Source: CAUZWH01 sp965224275
Lineage (GTDB): Bacteria > Pseudomonadota > Alphaproteobacteria > SHVV01
Assembly (NCBI GenBank): GCA_965224275.1
Contig: CBDCYR010000012.1
Location: 496,001 to 560,000, forward strand
Direction of reading: 5' to 3'
DNA length: 64,000 nucleotides
Below, one piece after another: positions 1 to 8,163 of the stretch (position 1 is its first letter; the number at the start of each line of letters is the position of its first letter). The notes below the pieces were generated by a model. It was not told the origin of the DNA and did not search any database. It saw only the letters and a list, made by a program, of their open reading frames with translations. The position numbers and the translations under genes were made by a program.

Positions 1-135
1 CTGATAGATCGGTGTTATGCGCGCGCCAGTGGTTGGGTCGGGAGCGGCGCCGGCATGGATCGCCAAGGTTTCGAAGCCATACTCCTCGGCATCGGCTTCG
101 ATATCGTCCCAGCTTGGGGGTATCGCGTCGTTCAT
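1..135 (-). CDS. metY: O-acetylhomoserine aminocarboxypropyltransferase, N-terminal 45 residues (runs off window)
   Basis: Only the first 45 codons are present; the gene continues beyond base 1. The translation starts MNDAIPPSWDD and contains FETLAIHAGAAPDP and TTGARITPIYQ, the characteristic N-terminus of PLP-dependent O-acetylhomoserine sulfhydrylases (gamma-family Cys/Met metabolism enzymes), which make homocysteine from O-acetylhomoserine and sulfide. The catalytic lysine lies outside the window, so the exact specificity within the family is inferred from this N-terminus alone. The ATG at 135 is the only sensible start. It is followed on the same strand, upstream, by a CoA-binding protein gene, a frequent neighbour of metY in alphaproteobacteria. 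Confidence 0.75.
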   Translation of the reverse strand, partial: MNDAIPPSWDDIEADAEEYGFETLAIHAGAAPDPTTGARITPIYQ

Positions 136-211
136 GGGGGTGCCTCGCGTGCGTTCGGCAGGATTTGGCCCGGTCAGGTCAAACGTAAAACGTTCTAGTG
201 GATTCCATCCA

Positions 212-730
212 CTAGATCCGTTTGCCGCGCTTGCTGCTGATGACGCGGGTGTTGACGCCAAGCCAGCCGATCTCGCCGCTGAGCCGACCGTACTCAATTT
301 TTGGGCAGCGATTCATGACGACCTTGAGGCCGGCCTGCTCGGCCCGTTCTGCAGCGGCGTCGTTGCGCACGCCAAGTTGCATCCACAGCACCTTGGCGCC
401 GATCTCAATCGCTTCCTCGGCGATCGGCGGGACTGCGTCGGAGCGACGAAACACCTGCACCATATCGACGGGATCGGCGATTTCCTTGAGGCTGCCATAA
501 ACGGTCTCGCCGAGGATGTTCGATCCGGTTTCCTTCGGATTTACCGGAATCACACGGTAGCCCTTGGCCTGCAGATACTTCATCGCAAAGTAACTGGGCC
601 GGTTCCAGTTTGGGCTGGCGCCGACCATCGCGATCGTTTGTACGCGTTTGAGAATCGCGCGGATCAGTTGATTGGAATAACTATCGTGGTGAGCGAGGTA
701 GGGGGCACCGTCAATCGTTGCGTCGCTCAT
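212..730 (-). CDS. CoA-binding domain protein (YccU-like)
   Basis: A 172-residue protein with one Rossmann-type CoA-binding domain. Visible signatures are the glycine-rich strand-turn TIAMVGASPNWNRPSYF (about residues 33-49), GYRVIPVNPKETGSNILGE, and a C-terminal VMNRCPKIEYGRL. Family members bind CoA or a nucleotide; no enzymatic reaction is established. The chosen ATG at 730 overlaps the stop of the upstream enoyl-CoA hydratase (ATGA), implying translational coupling; a start four codons upstream is possible but would intrude further into that gene. The next gene downstream is metY. Confidence 0.85.
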   Translation of the reverse strand: MSDATIDGAPYLAHHDSYSNQLIRAILKRVQTIAMVGASPNWNRPSYFAMKYLQAKGYRVIPVNPKETGSNILGETVYGSLKEIADPVDMVQVFRRSDAVPPIAEEAIEIGAKVLWMQLGVRNDAAAERAEQAGLKVVMNRCPKIEYGRLSGEIGWLGVNTRVISSKRGKRI

Positions 731-1518
731 CGCCCCTCCCATCGCGGCGGGCGCTTCTCCAGGAACGCATCGATCCCTTCCTCGGCGTCGTGGGCGAGCA
801 TATTGCGCGCCATTGCTTCGGCGGCAACGTCATAGGCCTTGCCGATCTCAAGATCGATCTGGCTATAGAACGCACGTTTGCCGATGGCGATCGCTAGCGG
901 CGATTTCGCTGCGATCTGGGTTGCCAGGCCCATGGTTTCGCTGGCGAGCGCGTCGTCGGCGACGACGCGATTGATGAGCCCGGACGCGACCGCGGTGTCG
1001 GCGTCGATCGCGTCGCCGGTTAGCAACATTTCCATCGCGCGTTTGCGGCCAACATTGCGGGTCAGCGCAACCAGCGGCGTCGAGCAGAAGAGACCGATGT
1101 GGACGCCCGGCGTGGCAAATGCGGCCGAACGCCCGGCAACCGCAAGATCACAGCTTGCGACCAATTGGCAGCCCGCTGCCGTCGCAATCGCGTGCACCTG
1201 TGCGATCACCGGTTTAGGCAAATCGACGATCTCCTTCATCAGTCGGCTCGATAGCGCGAATAGTGATCTGTAGTAGGCCTCTTCGGGGTTTGCGCGGAGC
1301 TGTTTCATATCGTGGCCGGCGCAAAATGCCGGGCCTATGGCGGCGATAATGACAACTCGAATCGCGTCATCGGCGGCAATCAGGTCGAACTGGTGCAACA
1401 ACTCGTCCAGCATTTCGCGCGACAGCGAGTTCCGCGAGCCCGGTCGATTCATTGTCAATGTGGCGATGCCGGCCGCATCCTCGCGCAGCAGCGATGCCTG
1501 ATTAGTTGCTGACGTCAC
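727..1518 (-). CDS. Enoyl-CoA hydratase/isomerase family protein
   Basis: A crotonase-fold protein of about 263 residues. The oxyanion-hole segments are visible: AIGPAFCAGHDMKQLR and HAIATAAGCQLVASCDLAVAG, followed by GVHIGLFCSTPLVALTRNVG. The C-terminus EGIDAFLEKRPPRWEGR is typical of the family. Members hydrate or isomerise acyl-CoA thioesters; the acid residue pattern does not settle the substrate. I prefer the GTG at 1518, with AAGG nine bases upstream; an ATG at 1554 in frame would add 12 residues. The gene is the first of a same-strand unit with the CoA-binding protein and metY. Confidence 0.85.
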   Translation of the reverse strand: MTSATNQASLLREDAAGIATLTMNRPGSRNSLSREMLDELLHQFDLIAADDAIRVVIIAAIGPAFCAGHDMKQLRANPEEAYYRSLFALSSRLMKEIVDLPKPVIAQVHAIATAAGCQLVASCDLAVAGRSAAFATPGVHIGLFCSTPLVALTRNVGRKRAMEMLLTGDAIDADTAVASGLINRVVADDALASETMGLATQIAAKSPLAIAIGKRAFYSQIDLEIGKAYDVAAEAMARNMLAHDAEEGIDAFLEKRPPRWEGR

Positions 1519-1650
1519 AGTTTCACGCCTTGTGATCACGTACGCTTTCAACAAACATAGCGTGGCGAGGGTGGCTGCGCCATAAACGCGGGACGACGTT
1601 TGGACGACGAGACGCTAAATTCCTTCCACTCGCGCGGCGGGAGCGGAACC

Positions 1651-2218
1651 ATGAGTAAAATTACGGTCGAAGATTTTGAGGCCATCCGTCGGGAACAACT
1701 CCCCTTCACCGCCAATTTCCCTGCGCGGGCGGAGCGAATCGACGCCGGCGAGGCAGTCTTCCGCCTGGCCTATAGCGACGGCTTGTTGCGGCCCGGTGGC
1801 ACCATCAATGGGCCGGCGATGATGGCGCTGGCTGATATGACGATGTATGCGGTTGTGATGAGTGAGATCGGTAAAGCGACGATGGCCGTGACGTCGAACC
1901 TCAATATGAACTTCTTACGTCGGCCAGGACAGCGCGACCTCATTGCCAAGGGGCGGATCCTTAAACTTGGGGGATTATATACGAAAGTGCCACTTTCCGA
2001 TTGAATTTTCTCCCCTAGGTGTGCATCTAGGGCAGTCCCATACTACATCTTGACCCCACTCGTCTTGTTGATGGCACTTTCGTATATAATCCCCTAAACT
2101 TTGCCGCCGCCTCGCCTATGGCGAAGTGACGATGTTTTCGGACGGCGAGGAGGATCCGGTGGCGCACGCCACGGTGACCTATTCGATCCCACCCGATCAC
2201 GAGTCGGAAGAGGACTAA
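1651..2218 (+). pseudogene. PaaI-type acyl-CoA thioesterase, interrupted by an inverted-repeat element
   Basis: The frame from ATG 1651 (with GGGAGCGG upstream) encodes a hotdog-fold thioesterase: RLAYSDGLLRPGGTINGPAMM and MTSNLNMNFLRRPG-type strands are recognisable. After RILKL at 1968 it enters a 126-bp insertion, which adds GGLYTKVPLSD and a stop at 2004, giving a 117-residue protein. Beyond the insertion, removal of the element and of one TAAACTT target copy restores the frame, giving RRLAYGEVTMFSDGEEDPVAHA and ending SIPPDHESEED at 2218. The truncated product lacks the last beta strands of the hotdog fold and is probably inactive, though this is an inference. Confidence 0.8.
1969..2094. 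mobile_element. 126-bp MITE-like inverted-repeat element inside the thioesterase gene
   Basis: The ends are a 23-bp perfect inverted repeat (1970-1992 and 2072-2094; left end begins GGGGATTATATACGAAAG). It is flanked by a 7-bp direct repeat TAAACTT (1962-1968 and 2095-2101), as expected for a target duplication. It has no coding capacity. Removing the element plus one copy of the repeat restores an open thioesterase frame, which proves it is an insertion. No transposase with matching ends is present in the window, so the parental family is unknown. Confidence 0.85.
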
Positions 2219-2270
2219 GGTATCGTGATACCTTATATGTAACGTGCTGAAATTAAGTAGTTTTTGAGAA

Positions 2271-2298
2271 TTGACAGCGGAAATTTCCGTGGCATACT
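2271..2298 (+). promoter_or_regulatory. Predicted sigma-70-type promoter for rplM-rpsI
   Basis: A perfect -35 hexamer TTGACA (2271-2276) is followed after 16 bases by CATACT (2293-2298), a fair -10. It sits about 37 bases upstream of the rplM GTG start in an AT-richer intergenic stretch. This is a motif match only. Confidence 0.5.
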
Positions 2299-2334
2299 GC
2301 GCCGTTTTCAGTAACCAACGACACGGAGCCGGCG

Positions 2335-2799
2335 GTGAGAACATACTCTGCAAAACCCAAGGACATTGAGCGCGCTTGGGTGCTGATTGACGCTGAGGAC
2401 GTCGTCCTTGGGCGCTTAGCCGTGGTGATCGCCAATCGGATCCGGGGCAAGCACAAGCCCATATTCACCCCGCACATGGATACGGGTGACCACGTCGTCG
2501 TCATCAATGCCGATAAGGTCAAACTCTCCGGGCGTAAGGAGACCGGCAAGATCTACTATCGCCACACCGGCTATCCCGGCGGTATCAAGCAGCGCACCGT
2601 GGCACAAATTCGCGAGGGAAAACGGCCTGAGATGCTTATTCGCAAAGCGGTCCAGCGTATGGTCCCACGGGGTCCGTTGGGGCGCGACCAACTGCGAAAG
2701 CTGCACGTCTATACCGGTGCGGAACACCCACACGATGCCCAGCAGCCCGACGTGCTCGATGTTGCGGCGCTGAACCCGAAGAACAAACGGAGCTCGTGA
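2335..2799 (+). CDS. rplM: 50S ribosomal protein L13
   Basis: A 154-residue L13, the normal bacterial length. Diagnostic segments include YSAKPKDIERAWVLIDAED, VLGRLAVVIANRIRGKHKP, YRHTGYPGGIK and MVPRGPLGRDQLRKLHVY. L13 is an early-assembly protein of the large subunit and binds 23S rRNA. The start is a GTG at 2335, the first in-frame start, preceded by GGAGCC. rpsI follows after four bases, the conserved L13-S9 operon order. Confidence 0.97.
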   Translation: MRTYSAKPKDIERAWVLIDAEDVVLGRLAVVIANRIRGKHKPIFTPHMDTGDHVVVINADKVKLSGRKETGKIYYRHTGYPGGIKQRTVAQIREGKRPEMLIRKAVQRMVPRGPLGRDQLRKLHVYTGAEHPHDAQQPDVLDVAALNPKNKRSS

Positions 2800-2803
2800 C
2801 GAT

Positions 2804-3304
2804 ATGTCGGACGAACGCCAAACGCTAACCGATCTCAAGCAGTTGGGCGAGGCCACAGGTACGGTCGAGGCGCCGCCGGTAGCGGAACCGGAGACCATCG
2901 AGCAACGCATCGACGACCAGGGTCGCGCCTACGCCACCGGCAAACGCAAAGACGCGGTCGCGCGAGTCTGGATCAAGGGCGGCAGTGGCCAGATCGTCGT
3001 GAACGGGCGCAAATTCGAAACTTATTTTGCGCGTCCCGTCTTGCAGATGATCGTCAACCAACCTTTTGTAGCGGCGGATCGCGACAAGCAGTTCGACGTT
3101 TGGTGCACCGTGAAGGGGGGCGGTTTGTCCGGGCAGGCCGGTGCGGTGCGCCACGGTGTTAGTCGCGCGCTTATCAAATACGAACCAACCCTGAGACCTG
3201 TCTTGAAAAAGGGCGGATTTCTGACGCGCGACTCGCGGGTTGTTGAGCGCAAGAAATACGGTAAGGCCAAGGCTCGACGAAGCTTCCAGTTCTCGAAGCG
3301 ATAG
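2804..3304 (+). CDS. rpsI: 30S ribosomal protein S9, with N-terminal extension
   Basis: 166 residues. The core S9 begins near residue 44 with AYATGKRKDAVARVWIKGG and ends KAKARRSFQFSKR; the C-terminal Lys-Arg tail reaches the ribosomal P site. The first 40 or so residues (EAPPVAEPETIEQRIDDQG) are an acidic extension seen in many alphaproteobacterial S9 proteins, which makes it longer than the approximately 130 residues of enterobacterial S9. It is co-transcribed with rplM. Confidence 0.97.
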   Translation: MSDERQTLTDLKQLGEATGTVEAPPVAEPETIEQRIDDQGRAYATGKRKDAVARVWIKGGSGQIVVNGRKFETYFARPVLQMIVNQPFVAADRDKQFDVWCTVKGGGLSGQAGAVRHGVSRALIKYEPTLRPVLKKGGFLTRDSRVVERKKYGKAKARRSFQFSKR

Positions 3305-3382
3305 AACGTCGGCGCGGCTCTCGCCGCGGGTCCGGCGCAAGGCCGGGCGCTCCTTTCGCGATACGTCGTCTCATCGCAATGC

Positions 3383-3427
3383 ATGGGCCAATTCCACATG
3401 GGCCAATTTCACATGGGCCAATTTCAT
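3383..3427 (+). repeat. Three tandem 15-bp units upstream of argC
   Basis: Units ATGGGCCAATTCCAC, ATGGGCCAATTTCAC and ATGGGCCAATTTCAT run head to tail between rpsI and argC, followed directly by GGCCCGGCC. No gene covers them. The function is unknown; they could be a slippage-derived minisatellite or a regulatory leader. Confidence 0.8.
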
Positions 3428-3511
3428 GGCCCGGCCAACCTGTGCATGGCTTGACGCAGCGATTTATTTCGATCAGCTATGAACCCCGGATGGAGGGATC
3501 GTAGAGAAGAT

Positions 3512-4663
3512 ATGGCCAATGGTTCGACCAGCGATTCCACAACTGGCTCCAATCAGCTCCGGGTCGCGATTCTTGGCGCTAGCGGTTACACCGGTGGCGA
3601 GCTCTTACGCCTCCTGGTACGGCACCCCTTTGTCGAAATCGCGTTGCTGACGGCTGACCGCCGGGCGGGCGAGCCGGTCGCCGCCGTTTTCCCCCACTTG
3701 GGGCCTCACCAGTTACCGGATTTTGTCTCCCTCGACGACGTCGAATGGGCCGGGATCGAGGTTGACGTCGTATTCTGTGCGCTGCCGCACGGCACTTCTC
3801 ATGGTGTTGCCAAGGGGTTGCTGCATAGCGAACGTCGCGGCGTCGTTGACGAACTTATCGTCGAAACCAAACAAGACCTGATCGCCGCGGTCCACGGTGA
3901 GGTGAAAATCATTGATCTCTCACCGGACTTTCGCCTCGACGATACCGATACCTATGCTGAATGGTACGGAATCAGCCATGGTGCTGCTGCGCTTCAGCCC
4001 CGGGCCATCTACGGTTTGAGCGAATTCGCTCGCAATGACATCGCAACCACCAATCTGGTGGCGTGCCCCGGTTGCTACCCGACAGCGTCGCTGCTGCCGC
4101 TCTTGCCGCTCTTGCGGGCCGGCCTGATCGAGCAAAACGACATTATTATTGACGCGAAATCGGGCGTTAGCGGTGCCGGCCGCGCTGCCAAGGAAGCCAA
4201 CCTGTTCGCTGAGGTAAGTGAAGGTATCCACGCCTATGGTGTGGGCGGTCATCGGCACCTGCCGGAAATCGAGCAGGAGCTTGGCAAGGCCGGTGGCCCT
4301 ATCAAAGTGAATTTTACACCCCATCTGATGCCGATGAATCGCGGTATTTTGTCGACGATCTACGTCAAGCTTGCCGCAGGTGCCGACGCGGACGCTTTAC
4401 GCGATGGGTTGATAAGCAGGTTTGATGACGAGCCTTTTGTCTACGTGGTTCCCGAAGGGATCGCGCCCGCGACGCGCCATGTGCGCGGATCGAACAATTG
4501 CTTGATCGGGGTGTTTGCAGGTCGTCTACCGGGTCGTGCGGTTGTGCTGTCGGCGATCGATAATTTGGTAAAAGGGGCTTCGGGGCAGGCCGTGCAGAAC
4601 ATGAATATCGCGTGTGGGTTGCCCGAGACGACCGCACTCGAGCAGGCGCCGCTGTTCCCCTAA
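3512..4663 (+). CDS. argC: N-acetyl-gamma-glutamyl-phosphate reductase
   Basis: 383 residues. It catalyses the NADPH-dependent reduction of N-acetylglutamyl phosphate in arginine synthesis. The nucleotide-binding loop is VAILGASGYTGGELL (about residues 18-32) and the catalytic cysteine is in ACPGCYPTASLLPLL (Cys near 188), followed by DAKSGVSGAGR and GVGGHRHLPEIEQEL. It is longer than the usual 345-350 residues because of a 15-residue N-terminal tail and about 20 extra residues around SERRGVVDELIVETKQD (near residue 115). An in-frame ATG at 3479 would add 11 residues; 3512 has the better AGAGAAG ribosome site. Confidence 0.95.
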   Translation: MANGSTSDSTTGSNQLRVAILGASGYTGGELLRLLVRHPFVEIALLTADRRAGEPVAAVFPHLGPHQLPDFVSLDDVEWAGIEVDVVFCALPHGTSHGVAKGLLHSERRGVVDELIVETKQDLIAAVHGEVKIIDLSPDFRLDDTDTYAEWYGISHGAAALQPRAIYGLSEFARNDIATTNLVACPGCYPTASLLPLLPLLRAGLIEQNDIIIDAKSGVSGAGRAAKEANLFAEVSEGIHAYGVGGHRHLPEIEQELGKAGGPIKVNFTPHLMPMNRGILSTIYVKLAAGADADALRDGLISRFDDEPFVYVVPEGIAPATRHVRGSNNCLIGVFAGRLPGRAVVLSAIDNLVKGASGQAVQNMNIACGLPETTALEQAPLFP

Positions 4664-4698
4664 CCGCTCGTCCACACCGATCTCAGCCTTAGATCCCG

Positions 4699-5271
4699 AT
4701 GCCTCGTGACGATAGTCCCCAGCAACCCTATCTCCTGCCGTTCGGGGCGTATGTTCCGCGCATTGATGCGACGGCATTCGTGGCGCCCGACGCCACCATC
4801 ATCGGCGACGTTGAGATCGGCGCCAGAAGCGGTATCTGGTTCAAATGCGTGCTGCGCGGCGACGTCAGATCGATTCGGGTTGGTGAGTCGACGAATATCC
4901 AGGATGCGACCATCATCCACGTCACCCGGCGACGCGCATCCACCGAAATCGGCAACCATGTCACGATCGGCCACCGGGCGATCATTCACGGGTGTACCAT
5001 CGAAGACGCATGCTTTATCGGCATGGCGGCGACCGTCATGGACGAGGTGGTGGTCGAGTCCGGCGCGATGGTTGCCGCGGGCGCGCTGGTTACCCCGCGT
5101 AAGCGAGTCGGTGCGGGCCAATTGTGGGGCGGCGCACCGGCGAAATACATGCGCGATCTGACTGAGGCTGAAAAGGCCTACATGGCCGATGCTGCGGCCC
5201 ACTATGCTGATCTTGGTGAGGCCTATCGTCGGCAAATAGATGAGGGAGTTCCGGCGCCGCCGATCAGATGA
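4699..5271 (+). CDS. Gamma-class carbonic anhydrase family protein (left-handed beta-helix)
   Basis: 190 residues of hexapeptide repeats (VAPDATIIGDVEIGARSG, IGNHVTIGHRAIIHGC, GMAATVMDEVVVESGAMVAAG). The three metal-ligand histidines of the family are visible in DATIIHV and in TIGHRAIIHG. Family members are trimeric zinc or cobalt carbonic anhydrases or related acyltransferase-like proteins; without biochemical data the activity is inferred. The C-terminal helix ALYADLGEAY-like segment after the beta-helix is normal for the family. It follows argC in the same direction after 35 bases. Confidence 0.85.
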   Translation: MPRDDSPQQPYLLPFGAYVPRIDATAFVAPDATIIGDVEIGARSGIWFKCVLRGDVRSIRVGESTNIQDATIIHVTRRRASTEIGNHVTIGHRAIIHGCTIEDACFIGMAATVMDEVVVESGAMVAAGALVTPRKRVGAGQLWGGAPAKYMRDLTEAEKAYMADAAAHYADLGEAYRRQIDEGVPAPPIR

Positions 5272-5280
5272 TTGGCACTA

Positions 5281-5322
5281 GTACCCCCTATCACAATTCT
5301 TACTGAATTCTGATAGGGTTAC
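5281..5322. repeat. 42-bp imperfect palindrome related to the TA-target inverted-repeat family
   Basis: The left arm GTACCCCCTATCACAATTC and right arm GAATTCTGATAGGGTTAC form a long imperfect hairpin just after the carbonic anhydrase gene. The left arm, preceded by TA, differs at only two positions over its first 20 bases from the ends of the element at 48174. It may be a nearly fully deleted member of that family. A role as a transcription terminator is possible, but no T-run follows. Confidence 0.5.
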
Positions 5323-5434
5323 GGCGTGGTCTTGAGACAACGGGTGGCGGATTCTAGCGGGCTTGGTTATATATGCCGCCATGACGTCGTATCACTTGGT
5401 GTTTAATCGATCACTTTGGACGCAAGGTGGGGGC

Positions 5435-6790
5435 ATGACACGGAAACCAAGCAATCCTTCGGCACGCGCCGGCAGGCGTGTTCTCATTAACGTGGTCGCG
5501 CCGCTCATCGGCGTAACTCTGGCCCTGTCGGGTTGTTCGTGGGTGCCGGATTGGGCCAATCCGATGACCGCCTATGACTCGATATTTAGCGATGATCCGG
5601 CGCCACCGGTGCCGGCCAGTGCTGAAGAAAAGCAACTCGCGACGCAGCAAAGCGGTGGCACCTTCCCCAACGTTGGGTCGGTTCCTGATAAGGCGCCGAA
5701 GACCGCGAGCGCTGCCGAACGCAAGCAAGTGGTCCAAGGGCTGGTCGCAGACAGGCAGAATGCCAAATACACGGATTCCACAACTGCCGCTGCCGGTCAG
5801 CAACTGGCATCGGCCCCGCCGCCGCCACCCATCATAGCGCCGAGCGTGACCACGAGCGTACCGGTGACGGGTTCGTCGACGGCCGTAGCAACGGCAACGA
5901 CCACGCAGCCGGTGCCGGCACTTCCGAGGTCGCTTTCGGTTCCTTCCATTGTGCAGGGGGGCCCGCAGCCGATTGCCCCGCCCCAGGCCGGCGCGCCCTA
6001 TCCGCAAACCTTGTTGCCCTCTACCGGGCCGCGACCGAGTTCTATTGTTTCGGTTCCGCCGATACCGCAACCGGCCGTGCCAACCACCATTCCGCAGGTG
6101 GCGCAGCCGACCCTTCCGGTCAACGTGCCGCCACTCCAATCGACCTTGCAACAGGTCGCAGCCGTACCGCCGGTGTCAGCATCGCTAACTGCACCAGCGC
6201 TGGCGCTGCCCGGGCAATATACAACCGTCGCACAGGTATTCGCGGCACGGCTTGCCCAATCCGGTGCAACGGTTACCAATGCGCCGGCACATTTGGGCTT
6301 TCAGCTGGCCGCCCAACCGGTTAACTCGCTGCCATTGCTTGCCCAATCGGGCGCCGGCGGAACCAGTATGGTGCGGCCGGCAGTTGCGACCAACCCAACC
6401 CTTTCGGCGGTTCGCTCGGTTGGGTTTGCCGGTGCATCGCGGCCGGTCGTTGTGAGATTCCCGCACGGTTCTGCTCAAATCGCGTCCAGCGAACGCGCTA
6501 AGGTCAGCGACATTGCGAAGCGCTATCGGGCGAGCGGGGGCGGGTTCATACGAGTCGTCGGGCACGCATCGAGCCGCACCAAGAACCTGCCGGTGGATAA
6601 GCATAAGCTCGTTAATTTCTGGATCTCGATGGATCGAGCGCAGGCGGTGGCCCGCGCCTTGATGCGGGCCGGCGTCGCGCCCAACGCGATCGTGGTCGAG
6701 GCGCGGAGCGACGGCGAGCCGAAGTTCCTCGAATCCATGCCCGCAGGCGAGGCTCAAAATCGTCGCGCTGAAGTTTATCTGGAGTTCTGA
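5435..6790 (+). CDS. OmpA-family lipoprotein with Pro/Ala-rich linker
   Basis: 451 residues. The N-terminus has a lipoprotein signal: basic start, hydrophobic LINVVAPLIGVTLA and lipobox LSGC, so the mature protein should be lipid-anchored at a cysteine near residue 39. A long Pro/Ala/Thr/Val-rich region (about residues 70-300) resembles a flexible periplasmic linker. The C-terminal approximately 120 residues are an OmpA-like peptidoglycan-binding domain: RFPHGSAQIASSERAKVSDIA, IRVVGHASSRTKN, RAQAVARALMRAGV and GEAQNRRAEVYLEF. The chosen ATG 5435 has AAGGTGGGGG upstream. Its role is probably tethering envelope to cell wall; the partner is unknown. Confidence 0.8.
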   Translation: MTRKPSNPSARAGRRVLINVVAPLIGVTLALSGCSWVPDWANPMTAYDSIFSDDPAPPVPASAEEKQLATQQSGGTFPNVGSVPDKAPKTASAAERKQVVQGLVADRQNAKYTDSTTAAAGQQLASAPPPPPIIAPSVTTSVPVTGSSTAVATATTTQPVPALPRSLSVPSIVQGGPQPIAPPQAGAPYPQTLLPSTGPRPSSIVSVPPIPQPAVPTTIPQVAQPTLPVNVPPLQSTLQQVAAVPPVSASLTAPALALPGQYTTVAQVFAARLAQSGATVTNAPAHLGFQLAAQPVNSLPLLAQSGAGGTSMVRPAVATNPTLSAVRSVGFAGASRPVVVRFPHGSAQIASSERAKVSDIAKRYRASGGGFIRVVGHASSRTKNLPVDKHKLVNFWISMDRAQAVARALMRAGVAPNAIVVEARSDGEPKFLESMPAGEAQNRRAEVYLEF

Positions 6791-6945
6791 TCCAGCGGAC
6801 CCGTTCCCCAAAATAGCCGCATTCAACCACCATCATTGTGGTGTGAACTTAACCAGGTCGGCGCCGAATAATTGGGCGTGGGTTGGGCCCAACATTCGAA
6901 AAGCTGGATGCTGCATTGGGAGCGGACACCGTGAAGGCAAGATCA

Positions 6946-8163
6946 ATGGAAGAGTTCCATAGTATCAAACGGCTGCCGCCCTATGTGTTCAACGAGGTGA
7001 ACACGATGAAAGCGGCCGCGCGTGCAGCCGGTGCCGATATTATCGATCTCGGTATGGGCAATCCCGACATGCCGACCCCGCCGCACATTGTCGAGAAGTT
7101 GATTGAAACCGTGCGCGATCCCCGTACGCACCGTTATTCGACGTCGCGCGGAATTCCCGGATTGCTCAAAGCTATCGCTGGGTACTACGAGCGTCGCTTC
7201 GGCGTAGCGATCGATCCCGCGACCGAAGCGATTGTGACGCTTGGTTCAAAGGAAGGGTTGGCGCATTTGGCGCAGGCGATAACGGCGCCCGGCGATACCA
7301 TCCTCGTACCCAACCCGAGTTATCCGATCCACGCCTACGACTTTATCCTGGCCGGTGCCAATATCCGACAACTGCCGATTGGCCCGGGCCACGATTTTAT
7401 GGACAATCTCGCGCGTGCCGTGCGCCACTCGGTGCCGTCGCCACGAGCGCTGGTGATCAATTTTCCGTCTAACCCCACAGCGCAAATCGTCGATCTCGAT
7501 TTTTACCAACGCATCGTCGATTTTTGCCGCGCGCGGGATATCTACATCATTTCGGACTTGGCTTATTCGGAAGTTTATTTCGAAGACAATCCTCCACCAT
7601 CATTACTGCAAATTCCCGATGCCAAGGATATTGCGGTCGAATTCACCAGTCTCAGCAAAACCTACTCGATGCCGGGCTGGCGCATCGGATTTGCAACCGG
7701 CAACGCCCACCTCATTCATGCGCTCGCGCGGGTGAAGTCCTACCTCGACTACGGGGCCTTCACGCCGGTTCAGGTAGCCGGTACCGCCGCGCTTAACGGC
7801 CCGCAAGAGTGCGTCGATGACATTCGCAATACCTACAAATCGCGCCGCGACGTGCTGATTGGCGGGTTGCAGGCGGCGGGGTGGGAGGTGCCGAGTCCGC
7901 TGGCCACAATGTTCGCCTGGGCGCCGTTGCCACCCGCGATGAGCGAACTCGGTTCACTGGAGTTTTCGAAACTCCTGCTCCAAGAAGCTGAGGTAGCGGT
8001 TTCGCCGGGCGTTGGTTTTGGCGAGTATGGAGAGGGCTACGTGCGTATCGCATTGGTTGAGAACGAGCAGCGCATCCGACAGGCGGTGCGCAATATCAAA
8101 CGATTCCTCGCCCGTCATACCCAGCGCAACGCCAACACGACCGCCCAAGCGTTGGTATCTTGA
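6946..8163 (+). CDS. alaC: Class I/II aminotransferase, AlaC-type (glutamate-pyruvate family)
   Basis: 405 residues, starting MEEFHSIKRLPPYVFNEVN, the characteristic AlaC/LL-DAP-aminotransferase-like N-terminus. Other signatures are DLGMGNPDMPTPPHIVEKL, YSTSRGIPGLLKAIAGYY, GSKEGLAHLAQAI and the PLP lysine in SLSKTYSMPGWRIGF (Lys near 238). The enzyme is expected to transfer amino groups between glutamate and pyruvate or a related keto acid. The ATG at 6946 has GAAGG upstream and matches family length; a TTG at 6883 in frame is less likely. Its stop overlaps the hom start, so the two are coupled. Confidence 0.88.
   Translation: MEEFHSIKRLPPYVFNEVNTMKAAARAAGADIIDLGMGNPDMPTPPHIVEKLIETVRDPRTHRYSTSRGIPGLLKAIAGYYERRFGVAIDPATEAIVTLGSKEGLAHLAQAITAPGDTILVPNPSYPIHAYDFILAGANIRQLPIGPGHDFMDNLARAVRHSVPSPRALVINFPSNPTAQIVDLDFYQRIVDFCRARDIYIISDLAYSEVYFEDNPPPSLLQIPDAKDIAVEFTSLSKTYSMPGWRIGFATGNAHLIHALARVKSYLDYGAFTPVQVAGTAALNGPQECVDDIRNTYKSRRDVLIGGLQAAGWEVPSPLATMFAWAPLPPAMSELGSLEFSKLLLQEAEVAVSPGVGFGEYGEGYVRIALVENEQRIRQAVRNIKRFLARHTQRNANTTAQALVS

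Noticed and set aside
212..835. Long open frame on the plus strand opposite the CoA-binding protein
   Set aside because: It is the antisense of a well-recognised domain in GC-rich DNA and has no family match.
6825..6843. Terminator after the OmpA-like gene
   Set aside because: The hairpin has only a five-base stem and no T-run.
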